The notes beneath the pieces are model-generated. The model was not told the origin of the DNA and made no database searches. It saw only the letters and a list, made by a program, of their open reading frames with translations. Positions 15,836 to 25,260 of a stretch of 64,000 nt of DNA are shown here, in pieces. Source of the DNA: Dyadobacter sp. UC 10 (GTDB lineage: Bacteria > Bacteroidota > Bacteroidia > Cytophagales > Spirosomataceae); contig NZ_VSRN01000001.1 of the NCBI RefSeq assembly GCF_008369915.1, positions 5,142,501 through 5,206,500 on the forward strand. Reading direction: 5' to 3'. Position numbers and translations under genes: made by a program. Within the stretch, counting starts at the first letter, position 1. Each line of letters starts with the position of its first letter.

Positions 15836-17150
15836 GCGGTTGGTTTGTGTCGCGGGCGGAATATTCCTGCTCGCAATTCATATCCAATCGATTGCTCAGA
15901 GCGCACGCACGATTACCCTCGAAGAGGCAATTGAAATGAGCCTGGAGAGCAGCAAGCAGCTCAAATTGAGCCAGACAAATGTAGACCTGGCAGGCTTGAA
16001 CATCCGTCAGATTAAAGAGAACCAGCTCCCCAGTCTGAGCATTTCGGGTTCATACCTGCGTGTTAATACACCTGATATTAATTTGAAAATAAAGCCGGGC
16101 GGAAACGACAGCACTTCTTCGGGCGCAGCCCCGAACGTGCACCAGGCGATGTACGGAATGGCGAGTGCGTCCGTGCCAATCTTTTCCGGTTTCAGATTTA
16201 AATATGGGCTGCAATCCGCGCATTACCTGGAAGAAGCTGCGAAACTGGATGCTGAAAATGACCGGGATGCGGTGGTTCAGAATACAATTGCTGCTTACAG
16301 TAATCTGTATAAAGCGAAAAAATCACTCGATCTGGTTGCGGAAAACCTGTTGCGTGAACGCCAGCGCGTGGAAGAATTTACCAACCGTGAAAGGAATGGT
16401 ATGCTGGCAAGAAACGATCTGATGAAAGCAAAGTTGCAGGAATCCAACGTAGAGCTGGCTTTGCTCGATGCGGAAAACGACCTGAAAGTTACCACCATCA
16501 ATATGGACCTGCTGCTGGGTTTACCGGAAAATACCCCGCTGCTTGCCGATTCAGCCAGTTTCATGGTATTTAAAGAAGAGGGGAATGCAGGCGACTGGGA
16601 ACAAACTGCATTGACAAACAGAAAGGATGTTGCAGCAAACGGTATCCGCCAGAAAGCTGCCCATATCGACATCAAAGGTGCCAAATCAGATTTTTACCCG
16701 AGTATAGCCCTCACAGCTGGTTATGTGGCGCTGAATATTCCCGGTGTAGCAGTGATTCCAAATGCAGTTAATGCGGGAATTGGTATCAGATATGACGTAG
16801 CATCACTCTGGAAATCAGGCTCGAAAATTGCCAAGGCACGGACTCACGCTTACCAACTGAAAACCAATGAAGAAATCCTGGTCGACCGGATCCATCTCGA
16901 AGTTAATACTGCTTACTATAATTATGTTTTGAGCAAAAGGAAAATAGATGTGTATGCCAAAGCAGTAGAGCAAGCAAACGAAAACTATCGCATCACGAAA
17001 AATAAATTCGATAACAGCCTCGTAACCACCACCGAACTCCTCGATGCAGATGTAGCCCAGGTTCAATCCAAAATCAACTACGAAGCCGCAAAAGCTGACG
17101 CAATTGTAGCTTTCAAGCGATTGGAACAAACTGCGGGGGTAATACGGTAG
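15813..17150 (+). CDS. TolC family outer membrane efflux protein
   Basis: A 445-residue protein with a signal peptide (ends SIAQS, about residue 30) and two OEP repeats rich in long helices, starting ITLEEAIEMSLESSKQLK. It would form the outer membrane channel of the tripartite pump whose adaptor and inner membrane transporter follow. Start overlaps the end of tetR by 23 bases. Confidence 0.9.
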   Translation: MNTTIIIRRLVCVAGGIFLLAIHIQSIAQSARTITLEEAIEMSLESSKQLKLSQTNVDLAGLNIRQIKENQLPSLSISGSYLRVNTPDINLKIKPGGNDSTSSGAAPNVHQAMYGMASASVPIFSGFRFKYGLQSAHYLEEAAKLDAENDRDAVVQNTIAAYSNLYKAKKSLDLVAENLLRERQRVEEFTNRERNGMLARNDLMKAKLQESNVELALLDAENDLKVTTINMDLLLGLPENTPLLADSASFMVFKEEGNAGDWEQTALTNRKDVAANGIRQKAAHIDIKGAKSDFYPSIALTAGYVALNIPGVAVIPNAVNAGIGIRYDVASLWKSGSKIAKARTHAYQLKTNEEILVDRIHLEVNTAYYNYVLSKRKIDVYAKAVEQANENYRITKNKFDNSLVTTTELLDADVAQVQSKINYEAAKADAIVAFKRLEQTAGVIR

Positions 17151-17176
17151 GAGGGAGAGGAGGGAGAGGGAGGAGA

Positions 17177-17272
17177 GGGAGGAAGGAGGAAAGGACGAAG
17201 GGGAGGTTTTTTTAGTTCTTTAATATGATGCGAAGCAACTCTTCCTCCGTTCGTCCTTTCCTCCTTCCTCCC
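17177..17272. repeat. Purine-rich inverted repeat with perfect 23-bp arms
   Basis: The 23 bases at 17177-17199 (starting GGGAGGAAGGAGG, ending GGACGAA) are exactly reverse-complementary to 17250-17272, with a 50-base spacer. The region 5' of the left arm (17150-17176) is also almost pure G/A. It lies between the stop of the TolC gene and the HlyD gene, inside an operon. A related element lies at 20083-20252. It could form a long stem in RNA. Confidence 0.8.
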
Positions 17273-17276
17273 AAAA

Positions 17277-17316
17277 ATTCATTCAATCATTCAGTCATTC
17301 ACTAATTCAGTCATTC
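17277..17316. repeat. Five 8-base tandem units of the NNTCATTC type
   Basis: Five consecutive 8-base units (ATTCATTC, AATCATTC, AGTCATTC, ACTAATTC, AGTCATTC) fill the gap just before the HlyD start codon. They are the reverse complement of the GAATGACY units at 25163-25226, so both loci carry the same repeat family in opposite orientation. Confidence 0.75.
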
Positions 17317-17323
17317 AAAAAAT

Positions 17324-18406
17324 ATGGAAACCGTACCTGAGAAGAAAAACAATAGGTTTATAATCATCCTGGCCGTGTTGATCATTGCCGGCGGGACCTG
17401 GGGATTTACGAAATATAACCACGGACTGCACCATGAAGAAACAGACGATGCGCAGGTAGACGCTAACATCAGCCCTGTAATTCCGAGAATCTCGGGTTAT
17501 GTTACAGAGATCAAAGTGAAAGATAACCAGGAAGTTAAGAAAGGGGATACGCTTATTGTGCTGGATAACCGCGATCAGCTGATCAGGTTGGAGCAGGCAA
17601 AAGCTGCACTGGCAGGATCTGAGGGAAGTTTGGTGGTAGCAAATGCGACAACCAGTGCCTCGCAGGCAAGCGGTATTACTTATGAGGCGAATGTGTCTAT
17701 TGTGGAAGCGCAGATCGAGGAAGCGAAAGTCAATGTATGGAGGGCAAATCAGGATTTCGCCAGATATGAAAACCTGATCAAGGATCATTCGATCACGCAG
17801 CAGGAATTCGAACAGGCTTCTGCTACCAAACAAAGGGCGGAACGCCAGCTGGCTGTATTGGTGGCCCAAAAGAATGCTGCGGAACGTCAGGCCAGGGCAG
17901 CAGGAAAGCAAACAAGCGCAACTTCGCGCCAGACTACGGTTGCAAATGCCAATATAAAAGCCCGCCAGGCAGAAATCGCGAACGCGGAACTGAACTTGTC
18001 ATACACCGTCATCACGGCGCCCACCGACGGTCGTGTTTCCAAAGTGAATGCACAGCCTGGTCAGTTTTTGCAGGCAGGACAATCTCTTTTCAGCATTATA
18101 TCAGCCACAGAACCGTGGGTAGTAGCGAATTTCAAAGAAACGCAGCTTACTAAAATGAAGCTTGGGCAGAAAGTATTAATCCACGTCGACGCCTATCCTG
18201 AGCATCAATTTGAAGCGAAAGTTGCTTCATTCTCTCCTGCAACAGGCGCCCGTTTCGCATTGCTTCCTCCTGACAATGCGAGTGGTAACTTCGTAAAAGT
18301 AGTTCAGCGACTGCCGGTTAGGATTGAATTTACAAAGGCCGATGATGCGCTTATCGCACAATTGCGTCCGGGCATGAACGTGCTCGTGGACGTGGAGCTG
18401 AACTAG
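17324..18406 (+). CDS. HlyD family secretion protein, EmrA-like membrane fusion protein
   Basis: A 360-residue periplasmic adaptor. One membrane helix at about 12-30, a first biotinyl-lipoyl half (IPRISGYVTEIKVKDNQEVKKGD), a long coiled-coil hairpin rich in Ala/Gln/Glu (about 90-200), and the second lipoyl half with ITAPTDGRVSKVNAQPGQF. It links the DHA2 transporter downstream (33-base gap) to the TolC protein upstream. Substrates are probably hydrophobic drugs or fatty compounds, as for EmrAB. Confidence 0.92.
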   Translation: METVPEKKNNRFIIILAVLIIAGGTWGFTKYNHGLHHEETDDAQVDANISPVIPRISGYVTEIKVKDNQEVKKGDTLIVLDNRDQLIRLEQAKAALAGSEGSLVVANATTSASQASGITYEANVSIVEAQIEEAKVNVWRANQDFARYENLIKDHSITQQEFEQASATKQRAERQLAVLVAQKNAAERQARAAGKQTSATSRQTTVANANIKARQAEIANAELNLSYTVITAPTDGRVSKVNAQPGQFLQAGQSLFSIISATEPWVVANFKETQLTKMKLGQKVLIHVDAYPEHQFEAKVASFSPATGARFALLPPDNASGNFVKVVQRLPVRIEFTKADDALIAQLRPGMNVLVDVELN

Positions 18407-18439
18407 ATATTGAGTTTGTAATCTTGAAAACAAATCAGG

Positions 18440-20014
18440 ATGGAATTACAGGAATCACTCGTAGAATACGGGTATAGAAGGATCATTATCACGATTACCG
18501 CCGTGCTTTGCGCGTTGCTGGAAATCGTGGATACGACGATCGTCAACGTTGCCCTGAACGATATGCGGGGGAACCTGGGCGGCACATTATCGGAAGTGAG
18601 CTGGGTAATTACGGCATATGCGATCGGTAATGTGATCATTGTGCCGATGACGAGCTGGCTATCTCAGCAATTCGGAAGGAGGAATTATTTTGCGGCTTCC
18701 ATTATCATATTTACCGTCGCGTCATTTCTCTGTGGTAATGCTAATAATATCTGGGAACTGGTATTTTTCCGGTTGATCCAGGGATTCGGCGGCGGGGCTT
18801 TGCTGGTCACCGCGCAAACTCTGATCACCGAAAGTTACCCGCCCGAGAAACGCGGAATTGCGCAGGCGATCTACGGATTAGGCGTCATTGTAGGGCCGAC
18901 ATTAGGCCCTCCGCTGGGCGGCTATATTGTCGACAATTACAGCTGGCCTTACATTTTTTATATTAATATCCCACTCGGAATCATTGCAGCCATGCTGACG
19001 CTGCAATTCGTAAGAAGCCCCAGGTTTTCTGAGAAAAAAAGCAGCAGTGAAATTGACTGGTGGGGTATTGTGTTCCTTGCGGTCGCAGTGGGTTCTTTGC
19101 AATATGTTTTGGAAAAAGGACAGGAAGAAGATTGGTTTAATGATGAGATCATTACCATCCTGTCGATCACCACTGTTTTCTCCTTCTTCTTTTTCATCTG
19201 GCGGGAGCTTACCTATAAAAACCCGATTGTTAACCTGCGGGTTTTATCGAACGGAAACCTGCGCGTCGGGACGATACTGTCATTTATCTTGGGTTTCGGT
19301 TTGTACGGTTCGACATTCATTATCCCGCTCTACACGCAGGCTACGTTAGGCTGGACAGCGACACAATCGGGGATGCTGATGGTACCCGCCGCGATCGTCA
19401 CCGCAATGATGATGCCGATCGTAGGCCAGCTTTTGCAGCGAGGCGTAAAGCAGCAATACCTTGTGGCAATCGGCATGGTATTCTTTTTCATTTACAGTTA
19501 CTGGGGCTACCTGGTACTGACGCCTGATACGGGCAGTGACGCTTTTTTTAATATGCTGATCGTGCGCGGAATAGGACTGGGGCTGTTGTTTGTACCGATT
19601 ACAACTTTGGCATTATCGACTTTAAAAGGCCGTGAAATTGGGGAAGGAGCGGCATTTACCGGGATGATGCGTCAGCTGGGCGGATCATTCGGGGTTGCCG
19701 TGATCACCACGTTCATCGCCCGCCAGAACATGCTCCACCGGAATGATCTGGTAAGTAAACTGGATATTAACAATCCGGCAGTACAGCAGCGCGTCGAAGG
19801 TTTGCAGCATTCATTTATGGCAAAGGGGCTTTCCTCCGATGTTGCTCTGAAAAGCGGCTATAAGCTCCTTGATTTTACGGTTTCGAAACAGGCGCAGGTA
19901 ATGTCTTATATGGACGTTTTTCTATACCTGGGCGTTTTGTTCCTTATTTGTGTACCGTTTGTACTTTGGACCAAAAGCGGCAAAGGCAAGGTAGACACCT
20001 CGGCAGTGCATTAA
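18440..20014 (+). CDS. DHA2 family MFS efflux transporter, EmrB/QacA type
   Basis: A 524-residue inner membrane transporter with about 14 hydrophobic segments. The family motifs D-x-T-I-V-N-V-A in DTTIVNVALNDM and GPTLGPPLGGYI are present. It is the proton-driven pump of the TetR-TolC-HlyD-MFS operon and the last gene before a terminator at 20041. Confidence 0.92.
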   Translation: MELQESLVEYGYRRIIITITAVLCALLEIVDTTIVNVALNDMRGNLGGTLSEVSWVITAYAIGNVIIVPMTSWLSQQFGRRNYFAASIIIFTVASFLCGNANNIWELVFFRLIQGFGGGALLVTAQTLITESYPPEKRGIAQAIYGLGVIVGPTLGPPLGGYIVDNYSWPYIFYINIPLGIIAAMLTLQFVRSPRFSEKKSSSEIDWWGIVFLAVAVGSLQYVLEKGQEEDWFNDEIITILSITTVFSFFFFIWRELTYKNPIVNLRVLSNGNLRVGTILSFILGFGLYGSTFIIPLYTQATLGWTATQSGMLMVPAAIVTAMMMPIVGQLLQRGVKQQYLVAIGMVFFFIYSYWGYLVLTPDTGSDAFFNMLIVRGIGLGLLFVPITTLALSTLKGREIGEGAAFTGMMRQLGGSFGVAVITTFIARQNMLHRNDLVSKLDINNPAVQQRVEGLQHSFMAKGLSSDVALKSGYKLLDFTVSKQAQVMSYMDVFLYLGVLFLICVPFVLWTKSGKGKVDTSAVH

Positions 20015-20040
20015 TTTTTAAGTGTAGTAGTGTTGTGAAA

Positions 20041-20073
20041 GAAGCTTTCCGTGTTTGGGAAGTTTCTTTTTTT
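20041..20073 (+). terminator. Terminator of the efflux operon
   Basis: GAAGCTTTCC (20041-20050), loop GTGTTT, GGGAAGTTTC (20057-20066), then TTTTTTT. The 10-bp stem includes two G-T wobbles. Confidence 0.75.
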
Positions 20074-20082
20074 GGGGGGAAG

Positions 20083-20252
20083 GGGAGGATGGAGGGAAGG
20101 GAGGAAGGAGGAAGGGCTTTGGAGTCATTGAATGCGGTGTCTAAGTAATTCGTTTGAAGGAAACAAATTTTACATCTTAATGCATATAGTTTTTCATAGG
20201 CAATTAGCCCAAAAAATCACCTTCCTCCCTTTCCTCCTTCCTCCATCCTCCC
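20083..20252. repeat. Second purine-rich inverted repeat
   Basis: GGGAGGATGGAGG at 20083-20095 is exactly reverse-complementary to 20240-20252. Inside these arms, more G/A-rich sequence (20096-20116) faces C/T-rich sequence (20221-20239) with imperfect pairing. It shares the GGAGGAAGGAGGAA core with the element at 17177-17272. It lies between the efflux operon and the NFACT gene; no other feature is seen in this 267-base gap apart from the terminator. Confidence 0.7.
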
Positions 20253-20281
20253 TACTTTTACCCTCTTTACCAAAATAACCC

Positions 20282-21853
20282 GTGCACCAGAATTATCATT
20301 TTTTAAAACAACTCGCTCCGGCTTTACATGACCGATTAGCCGGGAAATACTTTATCGAGGCATTCAGTCAGGAGAAGGACGAGATCATCCTGGTCTTTGC
20401 GGACAGGGCGGGAGAAGATGAGTTGATCAATCCGTTTTTTATTAAAGCGACGCTTACTTCCCGGTTTGCCTGTTTGAGCTTCCCGGATAAGTTTGACCGG
20501 GCGCGCAGGAATAGTGTTAACCTGTTCAGTGATTTTGAGAATAAACCGGTCGCTTTGGTGAGGGTCTTTACAAACGAGCGGGCTATCAAAATTCAGTTTT
20601 CTGATGACAGTGCATTGGTTTTAAAGTTGTTCGGCAACAGGTCGAATTTGCTTTCTTTTGATTCCGAAGGAAATGTTGTTCAGGTCTTTAACAATAAATT
20701 AGTCCCAGATAAGTCCTTGTCCCTCGCGTCGTTTGATCGTGAAATCAACCAGTCGTTTGATGCTTATATTCAAAATAACCTCGACCATAAAGCCCTTTTT
20801 CCCACTTTCGGCAAACAGGTTAATGCTTATCTGGAACAGAAATTAGCGGGCAAGAAGGATGCCGGGGAGCGTTGGAGTGTGATCCGGGAGGTTATGCAAC
20901 AGCTGGATGCATCGGAGTTTTTTCTGGTAAAAACCGATGGGGAGCCGGCGCTGACATTATTTGAAACCGGCGAGCTGATACAAAAGTTTACAGACCCGAT
21001 CGAGGCGCTCAATGCATTTTACATTACCTATATCCGCCTCAGCGGACTCGACCGCGAAAAGGCGGAGTGGTTGAGGATACTTCGAAAACGCATTCAGCAA
21101 ACAGATAACTATCTCGAAAACACGTTTGCAAAACTGGTAGAGCTGGAAAATGCCGTCCGCAACGACGAGATCGGGAATATTATCATGGCCAATATGCATA
21201 GCATCCCCGAGCGGTCGGAACAGGTTGAGCTTTTTGACTTTTACCGGGATGCGCCGATCCGCATTAAGCTGAAAAAGGAACTTTCGGCACAAAAGAATGC
21301 GGAGAATTATTACCGTAAGTCGAAAAACGAGAAGATTGAGATTGCGCGCTTGAACGACAGTCTGGCTTTTCGGGAGAAAGAGCGGGCAGAACTGGCGGAA
21401 CATATCGAAAACATTAGTCAGATCGCTGCCTTACGGGAGTTACGAAGCTATTTGAAAACACACCTTCTGGACGGAAAAAAGGCGGAGACACCTGTAAATG
21501 ATCTGTTCAAACGGGTGGACTTCCTTGGCTATGTGATCCTGATTGGCAGAAATGCAAAGAATAATGATATTTTGACCAAACAATTTGCCGGAAAAGAAGA
21601 TCTCTGGCTGCATGCAAAAGATGTAACCGGCTCGCACGTGGTAGTCAAAAATCAGGCTGGAAAACCGTTTCCCGCACCCGTTATCGAGCGCGCCGCCGAG
21701 CTGGCCGCCTTCTATTCCAAACGAAAAAATGACTCGCTTTGCCCCGTTATTTATACCCCTAAAAAATTTGTACGAAAACCGAAAGGGCTTCCGGACGGCG
21801 CAGTGGTAATTGATAAAGAATCAGTGGTAATGGTAGTAGCAAAAGGGGAATAA
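20282..21853 (+). CDS. NFACT family protein, RqcH/Tae2-like
   Basis: A 523-residue cytosolic protein. N-terminal NFACT-N region (opens HQNYHFLKQLAPAL), a charged coiled-coil middle (about 270-410) and a C-terminal NFACT-R domain with DLWLHAKDVTGSHVV and the KFVRKPKGLPDGAVV signature. RqcH-type proteins bind obstructed 50S subunits and add alanine tails to stalled chains. It starts with GTG: an in-frame TAA lies two codons before it, so no earlier start exists. Older databases call this family fibronectin-binding. Confidence 0.85.
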   Translation: MHQNYHFLKQLAPALHDRLAGKYFIEAFSQEKDEIILVFADRAGEDELINPFFIKATLTSRFACLSFPDKFDRARRNSVNLFSDFENKPVALVRVFTNERAIKIQFSDDSALVLKLFGNRSNLLSFDSEGNVVQVFNNKLVPDKSLSLASFDREINQSFDAYIQNNLDHKALFPTFGKQVNAYLEQKLAGKKDAGERWSVIREVMQQLDASEFFLVKTDGEPALTLFETGELIQKFTDPIEALNAFYITYIRLSGLDREKAEWLRILRKRIQQTDNYLENTFAKLVELENAVRNDEIGNIIMANMHSIPERSEQVELFDFYRDAPIRIKLKKELSAQKNAENYYRKSKNEKIEIARLNDSLAFREKERAELAEHIENISQIAALRELRSYLKTHLLDGKKAETPVNDLFKRVDFLGYVILIGRNAKNNDILTKQFAGKEDLWLHAKDVTGSHVVVKNQAGKPFPAPVIERAAELAAFYSKRKNDSLCPVIYTPKKFVRKPKGLPDGAVVIDKESVVMVVAKGE

Positions 21854-21924
21854 ACAGCCTTGGATATATCTAATGATATGACGAACTTCGTATGAAAATA
21901 CAAAACCGGAATTTATAGTGCAGA

Positions 21925-23838
21925 ATGCTTGAAAATCGTCGCTTCGTTATTATTGGATTTTTCTCATTAGTAGGTTTAATATACTTATTGCGGCTCTTCT
22001 ACTTACAGGTTCTTGACGAGACCTATTCCATCGAGTCGTCGAGCAATTCCATCAAACGTGTTATCGAGATACCTTTCCGCGGCCAGATCTATGACCGCAA
22101 CGGAAAACTGATTGTTTATAATACCCCCGTTTACGACCTGTTGGTTACGCCTCACAAAGCCAGGGTCGACGATACGTTGCGTTTCTGTCAGGTTTTGGGG
22201 ATTGAAAGGAGGGATTTCGATAGTTTAATGGCTGCGGCCAGTGCATATAGCCGGTATAAGCCCTCGCTTTTTTTACGACAACTGTCAAAAGAAGATTTTG
22301 CGTCTATACAGGACGTGATGGTCGATTATTCGGGTTTCGAATTTGCCAAAAGTTCATTGCGCACCTACACGGCACCTACACTGGCCAATACCCTGGGATA
22401 TGTGAGCGAGATCACCAGATCGCAGCTTGAAAAGCAGGAAGAGCCCTATTACCGCCAAAGCGATTACATTGGTCAGAGTGGTATTGAGAAAATATACGAA
22501 AATGAACTGCGCGGGAAGCGGGGCACCAAGTTTGTCATGCAGAATGTCAGCGGGGTTTATAAAGGGCCCTGGAAAAACGGTGAGCTGGATACGATGGCAG
22601 TGGCCGGCGAAAATCTTTACACCGGAATAGATCTGGCAGTACAGCAATATGCAGATAGTCTGATGGTTAACAAAGTGGGAAGCGTGGTCGCGATCGAACC
22701 TAAGACGGGCAAGATCATCTCCATAGTTTCTGCGCCAACTTATGACCCTAATATCCTGGCGAGCAGGTATTTCTCCAAAAATTTCGCGGCACTTGTCAGA
22801 AATCCTTACAAACCGCTTTTCAACAGACCGGTCATGGCCAGTTACCGGCCAGGATCCACATTTAAGCTGATACAGGCACTGATTGGTTTGCAGGAGGGGG
22901 TTATTACGCCTGGAAGTGGATTCACGCATGCAAACTGTCCGATGGGCTGCCACGTTCATCCGGCTACCAGCACGGTTGCACTGGGGGTGATGCATTCCTG
23001 CAACCCGTATTTCTACAATGTTTTCCGCAGGCTTATTTATAAAAACAATATTAAGAATACGTTTAGGGCGTCCGCAGTCGGGCTGGACGAGTGGCACGAC
23101 CGGATGAGCAAGTTTGGCATCGGCCAACGTCTGGGGATCGATCTTCCCAGCGAGTACAAGGGGAATTTGCCCGATAAAAAATACTATGACCGTTTTTATG
23201 GAGAGTATCGCTGGAAATTTTCCAATATCTATTCGCTGAGTATCGGAGAAGGGGAGTTGCTGATCACACCTTTAAAAATGGCAAACGTGGCGGCTATCAT
23301 CGCGAACCGGGGCTACTACTATACGCCCCACGTGATCCACGGAATAGGAGACAAAAAGTTTGTCAAGCCTGAATACCTGGTGAGGCACGATAGCGGGGTA
23401 GACCCACATAATTTTGATCCGGTGATCGAGGGCATGATTGGTGCGGTGGAAGGAGGTACTGCGCGGAGATCGAAAGTGGAAGGGATCACGATTGCCGGGA
23501 AAACGGGTACGTCCCAGAATAAAAAAGGAGACGATAGTTCAATCTTTATTGCATTTGCGCCGGTAGAGGATCCAAAAATCGCCATAGCGGTATTTGTTGA
23601 ATATGCAGGTGCAGGAGGTTCGGCCGCCGCGCCCATTGCCAACCTGGTAATCGAAAAGTACCTGACCGGAAAAGTGACCAACAAGGCGCTTGAAGAGCGA
23701 ATGCTGAAAGCGGATTTTATGAGCAAAGTGATTCTGCCGGGACAGAAAAAACCAATTCCGGTCGATACTACCAAGAAAAAACCTGCAACTCCTGAAAAGC
23801 CTTCGGCCCAAAACAAGCCGGTCGCCGTCAATCCATAA
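21925..23838 (+). CDS. mrdA: Penicillin-binding protein 2
   Basis: A 637-residue class B PBP for lateral wall synthesis. One N-terminal membrane helix (about 7-27), the dimerisation region, and the transpeptidase domain with SxxK in GSTFKL (Ser near residue 311), SxN as SCN near 358, and KTGT in AGKTGTSQN near 526. The C-terminal tail is Lys/Pro rich. It lies directly before rodA, the usual partner glycosyltransferase. Confidence 0.94.
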   Translation: MLENRRFVIIGFFSLVGLIYLLRLFYLQVLDETYSIESSSNSIKRVIEIPFRGQIYDRNGKLIVYNTPVYDLLVTPHKARVDDTLRFCQVLGIERRDFDSLMAAASAYSRYKPSLFLRQLSKEDFASIQDVMVDYSGFEFAKSSLRTYTAPTLANTLGYVSEITRSQLEKQEEPYYRQSDYIGQSGIEKIYENELRGKRGTKFVMQNVSGVYKGPWKNGELDTMAVAGENLYTGIDLAVQQYADSLMVNKVGSVVAIEPKTGKIISIVSAPTYDPNILASRYFSKNFAALVRNPYKPLFNRPVMASYRPGSTFKLIQALIGLQEGVITPGSGFTHANCPMGCHVHPATSTVALGVMHSCNPYFYNVFRRLIYKNNIKNTFRASAVGLDEWHDRMSKFGIGQRLGIDLPSEYKGNLPDKKYYDRFYGEYRWKFSNIYSLSIGEGELLITPLKMANVAAIIANRGYYYTPHVIHGIGDKKFVKPEYLVRHDSGVDPHNFDPVIEGMIGAVEGGTARRSKVEGITIAGKTGTSQNKKGDDSSIFIAFAPVEDPKIAIAVFVEYAGAGGSAAAPIANLVIEKYLTGKVTNKALEERMLKADFMSKVILPGQKKPIPVDTTKKKPATPEKPSAQNKPVAVNP

Positions 23839-23873
23839 TATCAATTCAAGGATTTATAATTCCGAATATTTCA

Positions 23874-25157
23874 ATGCCTGAAAATAAGCCTATTACGAAG
23901 AATGTAGACTGGATTGTGGTGCTGATCTACATTGCTTGCCTTGCTATTGGCTGGGTTAATATATATGCGGCCGTGTACAACCCGGAGGCGCAAACCAGCA
24001 TGTTCGATTTTAATAACAATGCAGGGAAGCAGCTGATGTGGATTGGTACTGCGGCATTGCTGATCGTTTGTATCCTGGTGATCGATTACAAATTTTACGA
24101 AACATTCTCCTTCATTATTTACGCGGTGGTGATTGCATTGCTCGTAATAGTATTGTTTGCCGGCTCGAATATCAACGGATCGCGTTCCTGGATCAAGCTG
24201 GGGGCATTTTCATTGCAGCCCGCGGAATTCTCCAAACTGGCGATCAGTCTGGCGATCTCTAAATACCTGAGCGACCCGGCGATCAGTCTCACGCGAAAGC
24301 TCAAAGATTATTACCCGATCATGGGTATCATCGCATTACCTGCATTCCTAATTTTATTATCGAATGAAACGGGTTCGATGCTCGTCTTTGCGTCCTTCGC
24401 CGTGGTGCTATACCGGGAGGGGATGCCTGGTTTCATTCCTGCTATCGGCATGGTAATGGCCGCTTTGCTGATCATTACACTGCTTTTTGTCAAATGGTAT
24501 ATCGCCGGTGCGATCATCGTTATTGCAGGACTGGCGATCTGGATTATGCCGGTTATGACCCGCCGTCGGGGCGGTTTATGGGCGACGATCCTGATTTCGT
24601 TTGTGATGATCGGGATCGTTTTCGGGGTTGATTTTTTTATGAATAATGTATTGCAAAAACACCAGCGTGGCCGGATCATGGTACTCCTCGACCCGGATTC
24701 TGACCCGAGAGGTATTGGCTGGAACGTAATTCAATCCAAGATCGCGATCGGATCAGGTGGTTTTGCTGGAAAGGGTTTTTTGCAAGGTACCCAGACTAAA
24801 TTTGACTTTGTCCCTGAGCAAAGTACCGACTTCATTTTCTGTACGGTAGGCGAGGAGCACGGGTTTATCGGTGCGGCAGTGGTAGTCTTTCTTTTTGTTT
24901 GTCTGATCTCAAGACTTGTCATTCTCGCAGAACGACAGCGAAGCCGCTTTGCGAGGGTTTACGGTTATTGTGTGGCGGGAATTCTCTTTTTCCACTTTAT
25001 GATTAATGTCGGTATGACGATCGGTCTGATGCCGGTGATCGGGATTCCTTTGCCGTTTTTCAGCTACGGAGGTTCCTCACTCTGGTCCTTCTCGATTCTG
25101 CTGTTCATTTTCCTCAAAATCGATGCCCAGCGGCCGTTTACATTGTCCAGAGGTTAA
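23874..25157 (+). CDS. rodA: Rod shape-determining protein RodA, SEDS glycosyltransferase
   Basis: A 427-residue polytopic protein with about 10-11 membrane helices that polymerises lipid II with PBP2. Family signatures: GSRSWIKLGAFSLQPAEFSKL and the C-terminal PLPFFSYGGSS. Thirty-five bases after mrdA and cotranscribed with it. The internal helices near residues 180-260 are expanded compared with E. coli RodA (370 residues), as is usual in Bacteroidota. Confidence 0.94.
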   Translation: MPENKPITKNVDWIVVLIYIACLAIGWVNIYAAVYNPEAQTSMFDFNNNAGKQLMWIGTAALLIVCILVIDYKFYETFSFIIYAVVIALLVIVLFAGSNINGSRSWIKLGAFSLQPAEFSKLAISLAISKYLSDPAISLTRKLKDYYPIMGIIALPAFLILLSNETGSMLVFASFAVVLYREGMPGFIPAIGMVMAALLIITLLFVKWYIAGAIIVIAGLAIWIMPVMTRRRGGLWATILISFVMIGIVFGVDFFMNNVLQKHQRGRIMVLLDPDSDPRGIGWNVIQSKIAIGSGGFAGKGFLQGTQTKFDFVPEQSTDFIFCTVGEEHGFIGAAVVVFLFVCLISRLVILAERQRSRFARVYGYCVAGILFFHFMINVGMTIGLMPVIGIPLPFFSYGGSSLWSFSILLFIFLKIDAQRPFTLSRG

Positions 25158-25162
25158 TGATC

Positions 25163-25260
25163 GAATGACTGAATGACTGAATGACCCAATGACCCAATTA
25201 TTGAATGACCGAATGACCCAATGACCAAATAGCTTTTCATTCATTCATTCATTCATTCAT
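25163..25260. repeat. GAATGACY 8-base repeats followed by CATT microsatellite
   Basis: From 25163 to 25226 there are eight 8-base units close to GAATGACT/C (one unit degenerate). After a short break, 25238-25260 is a run of about six CATT/ATTC tetramers. The first part faces the second in inverse sense (GAATGA versus TCATTC), so the region can pair with itself. It lies between the convergent rodA and DUF423 genes and may serve as their shared 3' end. Confidence 0.75.

Noticed and set aside
15813-20014. Efflux operon as a horizontally acquired resistance island
   Set aside because: No integrase, transposase or flanking direct repeats, and base composition looks like its neighbours; the repeats in the gaps recur elsewhere in the window.
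22354-23127. 257-residue minus-strand frame opposite PBP2
   Set aside because: His/Arg/Cys-rich shadow of a clearly coding transpeptidase domain; no start or family signal.
25163-25260. Possible CRISPR or iteron origin
   Set aside because: 8-base units without spacers, between rodA and a DUF423 gene, with no dnaA, rep or AT-rich unwinding region nearby.
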